This document shows, in pieces, positions 23,001-36,000 of a stretch of 64,000 nucleotides of DNA; the stretch's first letter is position 1; each line of letters begins with the position of its first letter. The position numbers and the translations under genes were made by a program. Under the pieces are notes generated by a model. It was not told the origin of the DNA. It worked only from the letters and a program-made list of their open reading frames with translations, and searched no databases. Source of the DNA: Apostichopus japonicus (taxonomy: Eukaryota > Echinodermata > Holothuroidea > Aspidochirotida > Stichopodidae); assembly GCF_037975245.1 (NCBI RefSeq), contig NC_092569.1, positions 23,090,168-23,154,167 on the forward strand. The letters run 5' to 3'.

Positions 23001-23365
23001 CACGGCTATGACCAAAAATTACAGTTGTGTTTCCCGAAAGAGATCACGAGGGGAATAAGCATATCAAGATGGCTGACTCATAGTTTGTACTGTACGATTT
23101 CAGTAGTTTCAATATCCGTGTTCACAGAGGTTTGACTTCCTTGTTCTTCTGTCTACCGATGCGCATAAGAGACAACATTTAGTGGAAAATACCATTTTAC
23201 TTTAATTCCTTTTCTAAATGAGTTACCAATGTTCAGTATTTTCTACCGTACATTCTAAATTACTCGATGCAAGGTACGTTATTTCATCGACAGAGATGAA
23301 AGTCATTATCCACTTGAATTCAGAGAAGGGCGAGTCACCAGAAAAGATTTCACTCTTCCGTCAAA
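23001..23365 (+). promoter_or_regulatory. Gene A upstream/5' UTR block conserved in the array
   Basis: The last 365 bases before the gene A start codon are clearly homologous to the sequences before genes B (37201-37600) and C (55354-55754), for example GAGATCACGAGG, TATCAAGATGGC, CAATATCCGTGTTC and CTACCGTACATTCTAAATTACTCGATGCAAGG. Here the TATATAG-containing stretch found in B and C is missing (deletion after CACGGCTA at about 23008). The transcription start is unknown. Confidence 0.5.
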
Positions 23366-23440
23366 ATGATCAGCAAGTTTTATTCACTGTTCCAATTTTT
23401 ATTTTTCCTGTGGACCACGAGCTGCCTCGTTCGTGAATCG
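23366..23440 (+). CDS. Gene A exon 1: signal peptide
   Basis: ATG in the context GTCAAAATGA opens 25 codons: MISKFYS, then the hydrophobic core LFQFLFFLW, then TTSCLVRES. It ends in phase 0 at donor GTAAGTTC. The same exon with the same donor precedes genes B and C, which supports this start. Confidence 0.9.
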
Positions 23441-26400
23441 GTAAGTTCTAGGACTTTTATATTTTTTAGTTAAACCCAGCATAAATGTCAAAGTCAATTT
23501 CTAATGTAGCACACAGAATTTCTAATGTAGCACACAGAAAAAAAGAGAAAACAATTTTAAACGCATTTCATTTTAACCTTCTTCAGTCATCTGTCGTAGT
23601 ATAGATCTTTTATATACTTGAGCGATAACAGAATTTGAAACTTAAGTTTTTATTGTTCAAAGATGATATAAGATATTGGAAATGGAGATATGATAACTCC
23701 TCAAATTCAGTACAATGTTAATATTTGGTATATTGTAGTGATCTGTATCGAAATAAACATGATTGTCTGTAACGCTTCAAAAGTCCATAACAAATCAATC
23801 AAAAAGTAAACGCAAAGGATATTGAAGTGTTTGGAGTAAACGTTCAAGTCGATTAAGATATACTTTTTTGCAGATAAATTAAATACTTTAAATTAATTTT
23901 AAGCTCCCTATAAGATATTGGAAATGGAGACATCATAATTCCTCAAACTCGATACAATGTTGTCTGTATTGAAGTAAAAATGATGTTCTGTATCGCTTCA
24001 AGAGTGCGTGACAAATAATTCAACAAAATAATAATAAACGCAAATGATATTTCAGTAATTGGAGTTAAAGTTTGAGTAGATTCAGGTATATCTTTTTTTC
24101 AGATTAATTTAGGTACTTTATATTTATTTTAAACTTCCCACAAAAGAGTCTCGAAATTGAAACAAAAGACAAGCAATCAAATCTTGAACAGCAAGTCTCC
24201 TTTTGACTATATTGTAACGAATCAAGAAAATTCCACACAAAAAAAGAGATTCGAAAATCATTAAATATTTATATTTTTGGCAAAGATATTGAAATTAGAT
24301 TTTAATTAAATTAAATATAATGCTCTCAAGTGTTTTCATGTTTTATATTCATGTCAGAAATTAAAAGCGTAAACATGTAGACTTTCTGCAATGCGTTGAA
24401 GAAGCCACTAGTGTATGTAAATGTAGTAGATGATAGATCGAATATCAGGTATGGGATTTTTCTAATCTTTCAAATAAAATAGTTTATTGTAATATTAATA
24501 ATAACTTAGTAACGCTCTGGAACCATTTAAGACACAAACATGTAGTGAAAATTAAAAGTTCCATAAATATAATAGGTATAAAAGAGGTTTAAAATATTGA
24601 GCTCTTGTTAAGTTAGTAATTAATAAACCAGTATTCCCCAGCTATAACTTAACAACTGCAATTTAACCTGTTAATTGTATATCTTCCCCACCGGCACCAA
24701 TTCAGAACTTTCATGTGCACATTAAAGACGTGCTAAAATTGTTAGTATGATTAAATACTAATGATAGCAGGCGAAATGCAGACTGTCATAAATGCAAGTT
24801 TTACCGATAGTATTAATCGAATACGGTAGTTTTAATTATATTAATAGAAACGTAATAGCTAAGATTAAGATGCCCATACTTTGAATATCTCGCTTCAGTT
24901 TCTTAACTTTATAATAATTAACGCGAAAAAAATGTTTTAAATTCATATTACTTCTCTTAAAGTTTTCATACGTCTACTTCAATTAACATTGAAACTTATG
25001 ATTTACTATAATGCTACCAATTTTGTATTCCAATGCTAGAAAATTACATCTTCCTTAGTTAACAGTACTCTATCAAATTTAATTAGGCTATGAACACATA
25101 ACAAAGTTTTCTTTTAATTGAGTAACCAATTTAGCGTAAACTCTACATGATTCACTGAGGAGAAAGAAAATTAAGGAGTTTAAATGAGAGAAGGCAGAAA
25201 TACATGAACTTTATATCATTTCAATATACAAGGACATTTTCGCAAAGTCTATGATAAAACTTCAAGCAACTAAATAATTATTTCTTAACATTTGAAAAAT
25301 TTGTCGAGCATTTGTAGTTAACCCATATATACATTTTTATCCTTCAAATATTTAGAAAACGACTCAACTCAACTGCTTCTTCACTTAATGTATTGCAGTC
25401 TTCCAAGAGCTATACAACTCTTTTAAGATTATACACGGATAAGAGAAGTCAACAGTAAATAAAACATGTTCTGATTTTAAAAGAATAGACCAGCATACGT
25501 ATACTGTATCTTGTCGTGATATGATCAATTAACTCATATTTTGTGTTATAGCTTCAAGAAAGTAGAATATTCTTTAATATCTCAAACAACGCAAATTGCA
25601 AAAATCGAAATGAAATTAGTGTAAAGAGGACATTTTCTTTGTCACGTAACGTTAAAGGTTCGGTTATAACTAAAAACAATTTTTTTATTCAAAATCTTTT
25701 GGGCACCAATAATTTTTCAAACATAGAACAGTCTCGTGAAATGAAATTTTTAATATAATAATCAATACCTACCGTACTTAGTATTGGTATTGTTCAGTAT
25801 CGCCTCATAACGTTATAACGTGATTATATTTTAAACTAATACATTCCTATGAGACTCGCTTCACCAGTGCGAAGTTATGTCAACCGTATATAAGCTGCAT
25901 ATTACGACCGTTCACGAAAAAAAATTAAGAAACGGACGAAATGTGTACTGTCAAATAAATTACTAAGACTAAATCGTTCAAATAAATACTGGTAAGATAA
26001 ATTATTCTGCAACGTAATATGCAACCTTGTTGATGTAGGCCTAAACTTATTAATATTTGTTTTTACTTTCATAGACAAAAGTATGTGGTTTGTGGTTATT
26101 TTCGCGTATTGTTCCACAATTCCCCACCATCATAAGATTTGTTTTATTTACAAACAAAAATCAGGAGATCCTAAGTAAATGTGAAACATTGATATGTACT
26201 ATAAAAATAAAGAAAACACATACTTTGCTTAATTCCAATGAAATTTGAAAATCATTATCATTAATCATAGCTCATACAAAGTGATATGATGCGCGATCAA
26301 TATATATTCCTGGTTTAACAGATCGTAACCTATTCCAGCCAAATGTCTTATAAGAATATTATGTCCAAAGTCATTGCGTATTCGAAAAATATAACCTTCG

Positions 26401-29400
26401 ATAGCTTCTCTCGACCACTTTACTTAGAGTAAAAGAATCCGGAATACAGGATAAATTTGGAAAGACCTTATATCCAACTAAATAGGCAGAGACCTTTAAA
26501 AATCTCAAAAATTCAATATTTTGTTGATTTGATCTTCTATTTGTTTGTGTCTTCATAATTTAGATCAATGCGACGAGATGTTTTTAATTTAACACTGAAA
26601 TTACATTGCTGAACATTGATACTTAATATGGTGACGATACGTTTGTACATATAGGCTACCTCTGTGTATTATTGTTATGTTAGCTTGGCAATACTATTAG
26701 CTATTGGTATACATTTCTTAACCGAGTATGTCATAGTACCTTTAAAAGGCACCGGACTTTACTTTAATTAGACTAACAGTTACCCCAATCCCATACTCGT
26801 AGATACATAACCTTTACATCATAAATAACAACACAAATAAAGTGTTACTTAGAAAGAAAAAGAACAACCGTAAGATAACAAAATATGGAGGAAGTTCTAA
26901 TGCCACAACTTGTTGTCAGCCAGCAGAAGATTTCGCATTTTTCATTAGCTATCTTGTTTTCTATATTTTCCTCTGAAGTTTAATTCACCATTTTCGATTG
27001 TAAAAAAAAGTATTTCCTTCTCAAAATAAACTGAAATTCCAGAGCAATGTCTGTGTTTGTTTTATGATGAAAAATACAATAGTAACAATTAATTTAAAGG
27101 AAATGCCACGTATAGGATTTTCTAAAAAACATGTCGTAATTTATTTATTCTGTTTCATTAGCTAACAAATCTATACTTGAATTTGCTATTTCTGGTTCCG
27201 TTGTCACTTTAAAAAAAAGGGTTGATATGTTTTTACAACATAACCTGTAACTACATTCGCATTGTTCAATCTTCATCACTTTATTGATTTCGTTATGTTT
27301 AGCAAAGCTGGTTCGAAAATGTTAAATCGTCACACTCCCGAACACCTCCCCAGCCAAAATATACTAATATAATTAAGTTTTCAAAGGCAGCATAAAAACC
27401 TTACAAGAAATTATCAGGATTAATTCAGTAAGGTATAAATATATTGTTTCCTGGTAGATATAAAACTCTTACACAATGTAAACGAAATAAGTGCATTTTC
27501 GCTTTAACTGTCTCGTCAACTTTTTTCTCTTTAGTGTAAATTTTCGAATGCAAAGATTGAGATTATTCTCTGTTTAGAAAGAACGACAATGCCTATATCA
27601 TTTATTTTTTTCAACCAGGAAGGTTTAAGATTGGGGAATGTAAGTTAGAATTTAAGAAGGAAGAGTTATCGTTGTAAAAACGTAAACACAATTGAGTAGA
27701 ATCATTTCCATCTGCTACTCTACACATGTAATTTGGATTTTGATTCATTATCATACGAGCGTTGTCAATTGAGCCGTCGAAGGATCTATGAGTAATGATT
27801 ATTCGTAGTGAAGTTACTATATGTTTATTTGAATTCTGTTTAGTGTTAACCTATACCATGTTTCTTATAACGGTATATTACCAATATATCTGTTAACACC
27901 TCTAAATAGATTCAAACACTCCATGCCTTGGCGATACATTTTTAACCTTCCCACTCCCGTTGTGTGAGAGAGAAACGAGCTTGTTGGCGTAAACATTTTG
28001 AAATGGACATCTTGAGAATAAATAAAAGCGAGGCGAGTGATATGTGTCCATCGCCCGCCTCCCTCTCGTTCCTCTAATTTCAATTGGAATAGTTTTTCTT
28101 TCTAATTTTAAATGAACCAATTTCAATGAAAAGATTTTAGCACCCATATAGTACCCGACATCTTTGCGACCCCAAATCTATTCAACCGGCAATCACTACT
28201 TGTTTCGTTAATCGATATATTCAAGTACGCTCAGCAAGTATTTCCATTAATACTTTCCAACGTAAATGGGATTCATACTTCACATTGACTCGGAAATATA
28301 ATGAGAACCTGTTTTTAAAAAGTTTGAAATCGTTTTCAGAGCTTGAAATCCAGAGGTCACTGTTTTGAATCATGTTGTATCTATAAACTTCTTTGCTCTA
28401 TTCCATTGTTAATAAACAACAAAGTCACTTTCCTGTTATTCATTTTCATATATGAATTTTCTTTGGTTAGAGTGCCCAACAGACAAGCGATGGATCTACC
28501 AATGAAAATATATTAGGTGAGTGATGCTTACCCCTTTTGATTCCTAATATGTAATTTAAATAAAAATTAAACCATTGTAACATTAGATTTATCATGTAAA
28601 CAATACCGGAAGTTAATACACAGGAATAAGGGCTTGGATTGCGGAGCTTTGTCTAACGTATTAGCAGAAGAGAATGGAATGTGATTTAATATATTTTCGG
28701 GCATTCAAATTCAAAATAGTCGCCACAACTCATGTCAGATATGTCTGTTGAAGTGTAAAGTACGTAGTGATCCGCATTTTTTCTTACAGTCACAGATTTT
28801 TTGCAAAGCTACGGGTGTGAGGTCTTTCGAATAGTTTAAATTAAGAACGTTTTGTATGCTATATATATATCAACCAATAAAAATAGGCAAAGTTAACAAA
28901 TAATGAGGACAACTACTTTTTATATTTCATCACATCATAGGTCAACCATCATTTTTCTTCTATCAACAATCGACTTATCCGAGAGATTGCAGAGAAGTTC
29001 AGGGGCAATGTTCATCCAATGACTCTTCCGGTGTCTTCATGATCAAACCAGATGGTTATCCGGATCCATTTGAGGTTTACTGTGATAACACTGACAGTTT
29101 CGGTGGATGGACGGTATGTCTTTGGTTTCTTGGTCTTGTATAAACAATTTTCAGACTGAAAAAAAATGTTCACAGCAGCTGGAAGAGTAGTAACGATGCT
29201 AGTTATCTCGGTGACAATGTTATATATTTGTAAGTTACAAGATGGTGGTAAAAAATACGTTCTGTTTTCATTGAGTAAAGATCAAGGCGGCTGTGCTGGA
29301 TGCCAAAATTTAAAGCATGGAATGATAGATCAGTGACTAACAATCCATTTCGGTAACGAATCTGTCCATAGGTAATACAAAGGCGCACCGACGGGTTTAT

Positions 29401-32400
29401 CGATTTCCAGCGCGACTGGGACAGCTACAAGTCTGGCTTTGGGTTTCTCTCTCATGATTTCTGGCTCGGCAACGAGAAGTTGTCTTTCTTGACCAATCAG
29501 AAGAAATACCAACTTGTGATTGAGATAACCACATCAAGCGGTTACTTAATCCGGGTTTCTTACGATCATTTCCGTATAAGTGACGCTTTCAGTCACTTCA
29601 AGCTGGGCAACCTCGACAATTATGCTGCAGAGAATACTGGTGAGTTATCACGAACAAATTAGATAACAACGCAATATCATAAAGGCTTATATATATAAAT
29701 GAAGATGTATTGTTTCGTGACGTCGTCAAACATTTCATAAGATGACAGATATGTAGGGTCATATGGGAAATATCACTGACAAACCTCTATGGACCCATTT
29801 GGTACATCCCTCTATGGTCAACCATCGTTTCGAAAATAATACATCTGAACTTTACTTATCAAAAACTTAATTTACTTCATTAGGTTACATACATTCCTAG
29901 TAACATTAATGTAATAATAGTTCCGATTTATTTTATCTTGCAGATGCTATAACATTCTGTCCCAGCAATATGGACATTGATAACTGCAGTACCGCGTGTC
30001 AACGAACTTGTGAAGCTCCAGGAATCTGTCAGGATGAGGTCTGTACTGATGGTGAAGTCTGTTTTTGTCCCGATGGATTCTTCATGAAGGGATCTCACTG
30101 TGTACCTCCTGAACAATGTGGATGTTACGTATCAGAAGGACAGACGGTCGTACCAGTAAGTACAGGAGCCATCCATTACAGAAATACAAAACGACTCTTT
30201 ACTTTAATGTAGAAATTGTACGTTACTACTTTGTTATATATAACTTTAATCTCAATTTAAATAATTGCTACAAACTGGAGTGAGAGATGACAGCATATTG
30301 TGATATCAACACGTGTTAAACCATAACATACCATTTTTCTGACAGGAAGGTGACTTTTTCGTGAATTTCGGATGTACAAGAAAGGGTGTTTGTAATAACG
30401 GACTGATCATCTGGGATGAAGGTTACGCATGCAGTCCGAAAGCGGGGTGTGGCGTACGAAATGACATGCGACAATGCTATTGTGCTAATGGCTACAGAGG
30501 GGACGGTGTAAATTGCACGAGACCATCTAAAGATTGTCAGGAAATTTATGATGATGATAGTACCAGAATCAACGGTATATACAGAATCAAACCAACCGGA
30601 TGGACCGGGTCAGCATTTGAGGTATACTGTAACATGACTGACGGAGGAGGATGGACGGTAAGTGATATAGACTAATACGAACTTAATACTTTATAAGTAG
30701 ATCTTGGACTGATACATTTTACTCTGGTTTAAAAGTTACTTTAATCTTAACTATTCTTTTTACCGATCTATGTCAGATCTTGGATTGATCATCATTTTCT
30801 TTGTCTTTGTATTCAGTTTTATATTTTATAAATTTTCATATGATTAGATATTTTTACCGCAGTCTATCGACATTTATGCATTATGCGACTATCATCATGT
30901 TTATTCTTCACCTCGATGACTGTGATATTGAAATTAATTTTTATTATACTTATTTCATTGCCTAGGTTGAAACTTTTCACCTGTCACATTACCTTAAAAG
31001 GTAATTTAAGAATATGAGATTTCAGACTTTTCATCGGAAATTCCACCAATGTTTGTTTTATTAGCGATATTTTTATTTTCATTTTGAAATTTTAAAGGTG
31101 TTCCAACGACGTGTCGATGGGAGTGAGGACTTCTATCTTGGATGGGACAGCTACAAGCAAGGCTTTGGAAATTTAAGTATTAATTTTTGGCTCGGAAATG
31201 ATAAACTTTATTATTTGACCAACCAAAAAAGATATGAAATGAGAGTCGACTTAGTGAATAAATTAGGAGATCCGTACTACGCCAAGTTTGACTTTTTTAG
31301 AATAAACGATGAAAGCGACAACTATCGGCTATCCGGTCTTGGGACCTACAGTGGAACAGCAGGTTTGTAGTCTACATATCTCCTTCAAAACTAAATACGG
31401 CATTTCAGCCTTACTAGTAGGGAGACAAAATAACTACGACTGTTAACACCAACAGGTTATCGTTCGATCGATACTTAGTCTCTCTAGAAATATGTTATAA
31501 CTTCATTTAAAGAATACTATATATTAACATCACCTTAAGGAATAAGGCCAGGATGGCAGTCAGATGAAAGATATATTATACTTGTAGAAGATAGCCGGAT
31601 TGGCGGAATGGAAAATTGCTTGAAAATAGGAAAATTCCTACAGTTGTTTTTTATAGTTTACAAGTTCCACGATCCTGCCAACATTTTCTAATATATACAC
31701 TGGCTGGACACTAATTGCAATCATCGTAGAACAATTAGTAAGAATCAATGATTAACTACATACATACAGGAAGAAAACGCTGTCTGTATCACATTTAAAA
31801 AACTGATAAAAGTCAGGCCACATAGGATATGGTAAGAAGGCTAAACAATACCTAAATTTTAACTTACAATTCATTGTATTCAAGTTATCTATCTACAAAC
31901 GGGTGTTAATTGTCTCCGTTTGTCTTTAAAAGTAGTAAATAACCGACGGACCTGCTCAGAACATATAAAACTGATCTACATAACCTTACATTTGTCAATT
32001 TCTTTACGACGAATTCTGGGGGTGGTACAACGGTTAGATACATTGAGCGAAACTTGTTTTTTTTTTCATTTCATTGATCCAAGTGAATAATATAAGTAAG
32101 AAGATAATAGAAGATGCAGTATTAACAATTCCCAGAGCGCAAACAACGAGTATTTTTCTCATATGCAACAGTTATGTTAACATATTTCATCACTATGCAT
32201 ACATGTAAGTACACCTCTCATAAATTGGTGTTCAATAATAAACCACACCAATTATATACTACTTATATTGTGATTATTTAATAGTGCCATAACAAAACAA
32301 GTGAATGTTACTCTGGAAATAATATAAGCATGCTGTACATAGTTTATTAAGTAGGTCTTCCCAAAATGACAATGTTCGTATTTGTGATCATCTAGATATA

Positions 32401-33011
32401 TATTTGACGGCTACATGATGGTCCTCGATGATCAGATGTCTCTTAGAGATAAACACTGTAATGTAATTATATAGTATGGTGTTCAATAAAAGAGAGAATG
32501 ATGGTCATTATGTGTAAAACTTAGTACAATAAAATATCAATTACCACTATGTCAACCCAATAATAGTTTTCAACCAAAGAAGTTCTTGTTAACACTAAAA
32601 CTAGATTTATAAATTTGCATATTAAAACTGAAGTCAAAATAATTAAGCAAACAGATTGAGTATATGTTAGTGCGATCAATTACAATTTTTTTTTAAATAA
32701 ACAAGGTTTAACATGTATCAGACGTACATTTATCTTGACAATTGGTATTAACGGTGTGTTTTTGTATCTGATTCTTTCTTCTAGGAGATTCTCTAAATTA
32801 TCACCGAAACCAGCCGTTTACTACAAAGGACCGAGACAACGACGGTAATGGTTATAATTGTGCTGTTTATTATGAGGGTCCATGGTGGTACAATAACTGT
32901 TATAATTCCAACTTGAATGGTGTCTACGGGGATAAGAATCTTGCTTGGCATCATCTCCCCGGACAGATTTATTATGTCAAATTTGCAGAGATGAAGATCC
33001 GCCCTATCTAG
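23366..33011 (+). CDS. Gene A: secreted double-FReD / TIL / E' mosaic protein
   Basis: Eight exons: 23366-23440, 28471-28516, 28941-29113, 29372-29639, 29944-30155, 30346-30657, 31098-31362, 32785-33011. The spliced frame is 1578 bases (525 residues) with no internal stop, GT-AG junctions throughout, and phases 0,1,0,1,0,0,1. Residues 1 to about 22 are a signal peptide, followed by a linker to about 42. FReD1 (about 45-187) lacks the P subdomain. A TIL module spans about 188-258, an E'/EGF-like module about 259-318, and a complete FReD2 about 320-525. FReD2 has TTKDRDND at the calcium site and CAVYYEGPWWYNNC around the pocket. FReDs of this type act as secreted lectins or immune recognition molecules; TIL and E' come from zonadhesin/mucin-like proteins. 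Function here is inferred. It is the first plus-strand unit of the array and is diverged head-to-head from gene D. A possible poly(A) signal AATAAA is at 33116-33121. Confidence 0.9.
23441..28470 (+). other. Gene A intron 1
   Basis: 5.0 kb AT-rich intron, colinear with intron 1 of genes B and C. It has a ~242 bp tandem duplication (about 23667-24120) not present in B or C and a 21 bp duplication near 23499-23539. It holds one copy of the ~740 bp unit that is amplified in B and C. I see no coding exon in it. Confidence 0.75.
23667..24120. repeat. ~242 bp tandem duplication in gene A intron 1
   Basis: ATAAGATATTGGAAATGGAG occurs at about 23668 and 23910, each followed by the same series of words (CTCAAA, ACAATGTT, GTCTGTA, GCTTCAA, CAAATGATATT-like). 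Genes B (about 37798) and C (about 55953) have a single copy. Confidence 0.8.
28471..28516 (+). CDS. Gene A exon 2: linker exon
   Basis: 46 bases encoding SAQQTSDGSTNENIL plus one base, from acceptor GGTTAG to donor GTGAGT. The exon and its splice sites are conserved at 42776-42821 and 62130-62175. Confidence 0.9.
28941..29113 (+). CDS. Gene A exon 3: FReD1 N-terminal exon
   Basis: 173 bases, from acceptor TCATAG to donor GTATGT. It encodes FFFYQQSTYPRDC, SSGVFMIKPDGYPDPFEVYC and GGWT, the first part of a FReD with its first disulfide cysteines. Confidence 0.95.
29372..29639 (+). CDS. Gene A exon 4: FReD1 middle exon
   Basis: Starts VIQRRTDG in phase 0 after GGWT and contains DFQRDWDSYKSGFG, FWLGNEKLSFLTNQKKYQL and FRISDAFSHFKLG. 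It ends in phase 1 at donor GTGAGT. It is followed by the TIL exon, not by a P-subdomain exon. Confidence 0.95.
29944..30155 (+). CDS. Gene A exon 5: TIL module
   Basis: From acceptor TTGCAG to donor GTAAGT, phase 1 in and phase 0 out, about 70 residues. Cysteine pattern: FCPSNMDIDNCSTACQRTC, GICQDEVC, EVCFCPDGFFMKGSHC, then EQCGCYVSEGQTVVP. This is the TIL fold followed by the short hinge seen before E' modules in zonadhesin-like proteins. Confidence 0.9.
30346..30657 (+). CDS. Gene A exon 6: E'/EGF-like module plus start of FReD2
   Basis: 104 codons, phase 0 at both ends. EGDFFVNFGCTRKGVC and GYACSPKAGCG lead into the EGF-like CYCANGYRGDGVNC. FReD2 then opens with SKDCQEIY, GIYRIKPTGWTGSAFEVYC and GGWT. 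Donor GTAAGT. Confidence 0.95.
31098..31362 (+). CDS. Gene A exon 7: FReD2 middle exon
   Basis: Starts VFQRRVDG after GGWT and contains DFYLGWDSYKQGFG, FWLGNDKLYYLTNQKRY and FRINDESDNYRLSGLG. It ends in phase 1 at a GTTTGT donor, weaker than the GTGGGT donor of gene B. Confidence 0.95.
31363..32784 (+). other. Gene A intron 7
   Basis: 1.4 kb AT-rich intron before the last exon. I see no coding sequence, and much weaker similarity to gene B intron 7 than in the earlier introns. Confidence 0.7.
32785..33011 (+). CDS. Gene A exon 8: FReD2 P-subdomain exon
   Basis: From acceptor TTCTAG to a TAG stop at 33009-33011. It carries TTKDRDND (calcium site), CAVYYEGPWWYNNC, SNLNG and the terminal EMKIRPI. 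All elements of the ligand-pocket subdomain are present. Confidence 0.95.
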
Positions 33012-36000
33012 AGACTGAATCAGATGTAAGAAGAAAACTATTACATCGCTGACCATCAACAAAATAAGAGCTTAAGAGATTCATTTTAAGGACAATTGAA
33101 TGTTTTTTATTTAAAAATAAAATATAATATTTGTCCATGTTTTAATAGCACTATTCTAGTCAAGTCTCCTAATTTATATTATCGTCTTCCCTTAACCTTA
33201 CCATTTAATATAATCAAACGGAAAAACGAGTTTGATAGGATCTGTGCAATATTTTAAATGAAATGGCTTAGCCATAGGAGCAAGTGACCCCCACCTCCAC
33301 CACCTCCATCACCCTACCACACACACCATCCACCACCCCCACTCAAGTATTGTTTTAAAGAATAAACAGGGAAAGCAGCAAGAAGCGAATACAATTACGT
33401 CAAGTTATAATACATAGGCTAGGCTGAGGCTAATTATATTTACAATGAATATACAGTGACGAATTCAAGGAGATCGCTTCCTATTGGTTGTCGATTTCTT
33501 TGTATTATAAAACACAACTGTGATACATAACGTACTATACAAAGATGCATTTCACGTCGGATGTACCATAATGTAAATCAAAATTGTCTTAAAGGAGACT
33601 GGACACCCCTTTGCGGTAATGCCGAACTTTCAGGCTCTCATCCAGATGTTGTTGGTGTTCTACCTAATCCCCTTCCGACCCCTTTCAACTTCACACAAAC
33701 TCTCAGAATGTATGATAGTGATAAGACCTAATTATGTGCTTATTTCATAGTCTAAATATAACTCGGAATCACCACTTAAAGTCTATGAGTTTTTTACCCT
33801 CCTGGGTGAGATCCCCCGAACACCTACATGGTGTTCAGTCAAGCAGATGGGGTTTAATCTACGCGGTGTTTTGACAATTCTCTATACCAATACAAGCAGT
33901 AAGCTCTAATACTTAAGATTGGGTGGAAATCCGCCATAATCCCTCAAAGGATGTCTCCGTGCTTGTAAATCAAAGTAAGCCGTTCTACAGAGCGCATGAG
34001 TTACTTTTATGATTTTTTTTCTCGATATTGTTTTCCTCCTGTGCATTCATTTTTTCCCATTTCCATTTTCACAAACCCTATACATACAATTACACGTATT
34101 ACACTAGCATATAACATACATAAGCCACAGAATAAACAATTCTAAGGCTATATCTTTCATTTTCTAGAGGATACAGGACATAAGTAAGATGCCATATTGG
34201 TCCATGACGTATGTTATTTTAAGCGGTAGAACGACACCAAATTGAAAGAACCGCAACTGCTATGTTAAATGCATAGGCTATCTTGTTTTAACACAAGATC
34301 ACACTTTCTCATGCACCGTATTGACTCTCATATCTTATAGTTGTTTCCATCTTCTCTACCACTATGTTGATATCATGGTAATTTGCAACGCGATTACCAT
34401 AACAATATAACCCTATCTTGATATATCGCTGAACTAGTCATGTTACTGAGTCAATGACATTCTTCTGCTTTTTCCTTAACTGGTAAATTATAGGAGTAGT
34501 TACACTACTTGGATTGGGGGTATATGTTAACGTGTAACTATTATATTTCTTGAGCACAACCGAAAGTTCTACCGACGATATCGTCGGCAAATTGCCTTCA
34601 AAATCATCTGCTACCGCGACTGAAACAATTGTCGTGCAGCTGTAAAAATGTTGTTATTCTCCTTTATACGTCCCATAGTTACTTGATGCAGGCAGTATTA
34701 TTTGGTAACATTTGTTTGTAGCACTGAAATACCATCCGGGGTTTCGAGTACTAATACGTTAGTGAGCACGTCACTTTACCCGCAATTCATGATACTTTTC
34801 TGACTGTGTAATGTGAGGTTTAGATTTATCCAAGTTGAAACTTTCGTGGGCAAACGTTATAGCCAAATAGGCATGACTTATAGTAATTGGTCTCGTAAAT
34901 GTCTGCTCGAGAATTTGTATTGTAATCCATAACAGGCTTAATGCAAAAAAATAAAATTAAAGCAAACGAAATAACAATAAATCCTTAATTATATAAATGT
35001 AACCCAAAAAATTAGTTTTTAATTGAAAAATGTTGACACGTTGTCTGTCAGATGGTGGGATCGTGGAAGCTGCCTCTCCGCCAGAGTTAGTCCAGATGCA
35101 AACACCGACATGTTATCAACTAAAACATTTTGCAAATACATCGACTTTTATAACTATCATAATACTTCTTCAAAATATAATTCTTCTTAGTGATGGTAAC
35201 TGATAAACTATTAAAACGAATATGTCTCAATACGCAGTATTTTTGCGCTCATAAATGTAACCAAAAAAAATTAGTTTGTAAATGAAAAATGTTGACACTT
35301 CGTCTGTCAGATGGTGGGATCGCGGAAACCTTCTCTCCGCCAGAATTAGTCCAGATGCAAACACCGACATGTTATCAACTAAAACATTTTGCAAATACGT
35401 CGACTTTTATAACTATCATAATACTTCTTCAAAATATAATTCTTCTTAGTGATGGTAATTGATAAACTATTAAAACGAATATGTCTCAATACGCAGTATT
35501 TTTGCGCTCATAAACGTTCACATCACATTAATATTATTTAAATACTTCATTACTAGGAATTAAACTTTAATGTGGAGATGTGTTCAGTTATTGACATGTT
35601 TGTGTCGAATAGTGATTACATAAAATTAAACTTCAAACGCTGCTTTCAGAAAGAATTTTGGGGTCACAAGTCGTTCATAAAGGTATCGAAAATATATAGG
35701 TTATTAGTGTAGATTCCCTAAGGTCATTTTCAATATCATATTGAAAATAGATTTTCATTAATACTATTTTAAAATGTCTGCAATACTGAGTTAAGTAGAT
35801 TTTATAATGTAGTCTGGCCTCTGTTAAACATGAATTGCTTTGATCATTGCTAATTTTACCCATTTCAATAACTCTATCTAAAATGGCTTTCCTTTTTTTA
35901 GCGTGAAAGAATTAATTAGGGTATTAAGAAAGCAAATTACTATATCATCTTCCAAGAAGGAAAAAGACAAGTAAATAATGTATGAGTATTTCGTTTGAAT

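Noticed and set aside
26885-26983. Short open frame beginning MEEVLMPQLVVSQQK in gene A intron 1
   Set aside because: The gene B copy has lost the start codon and diverged after a few codons, and the gene C copy stops earlier; not conserved as protein.
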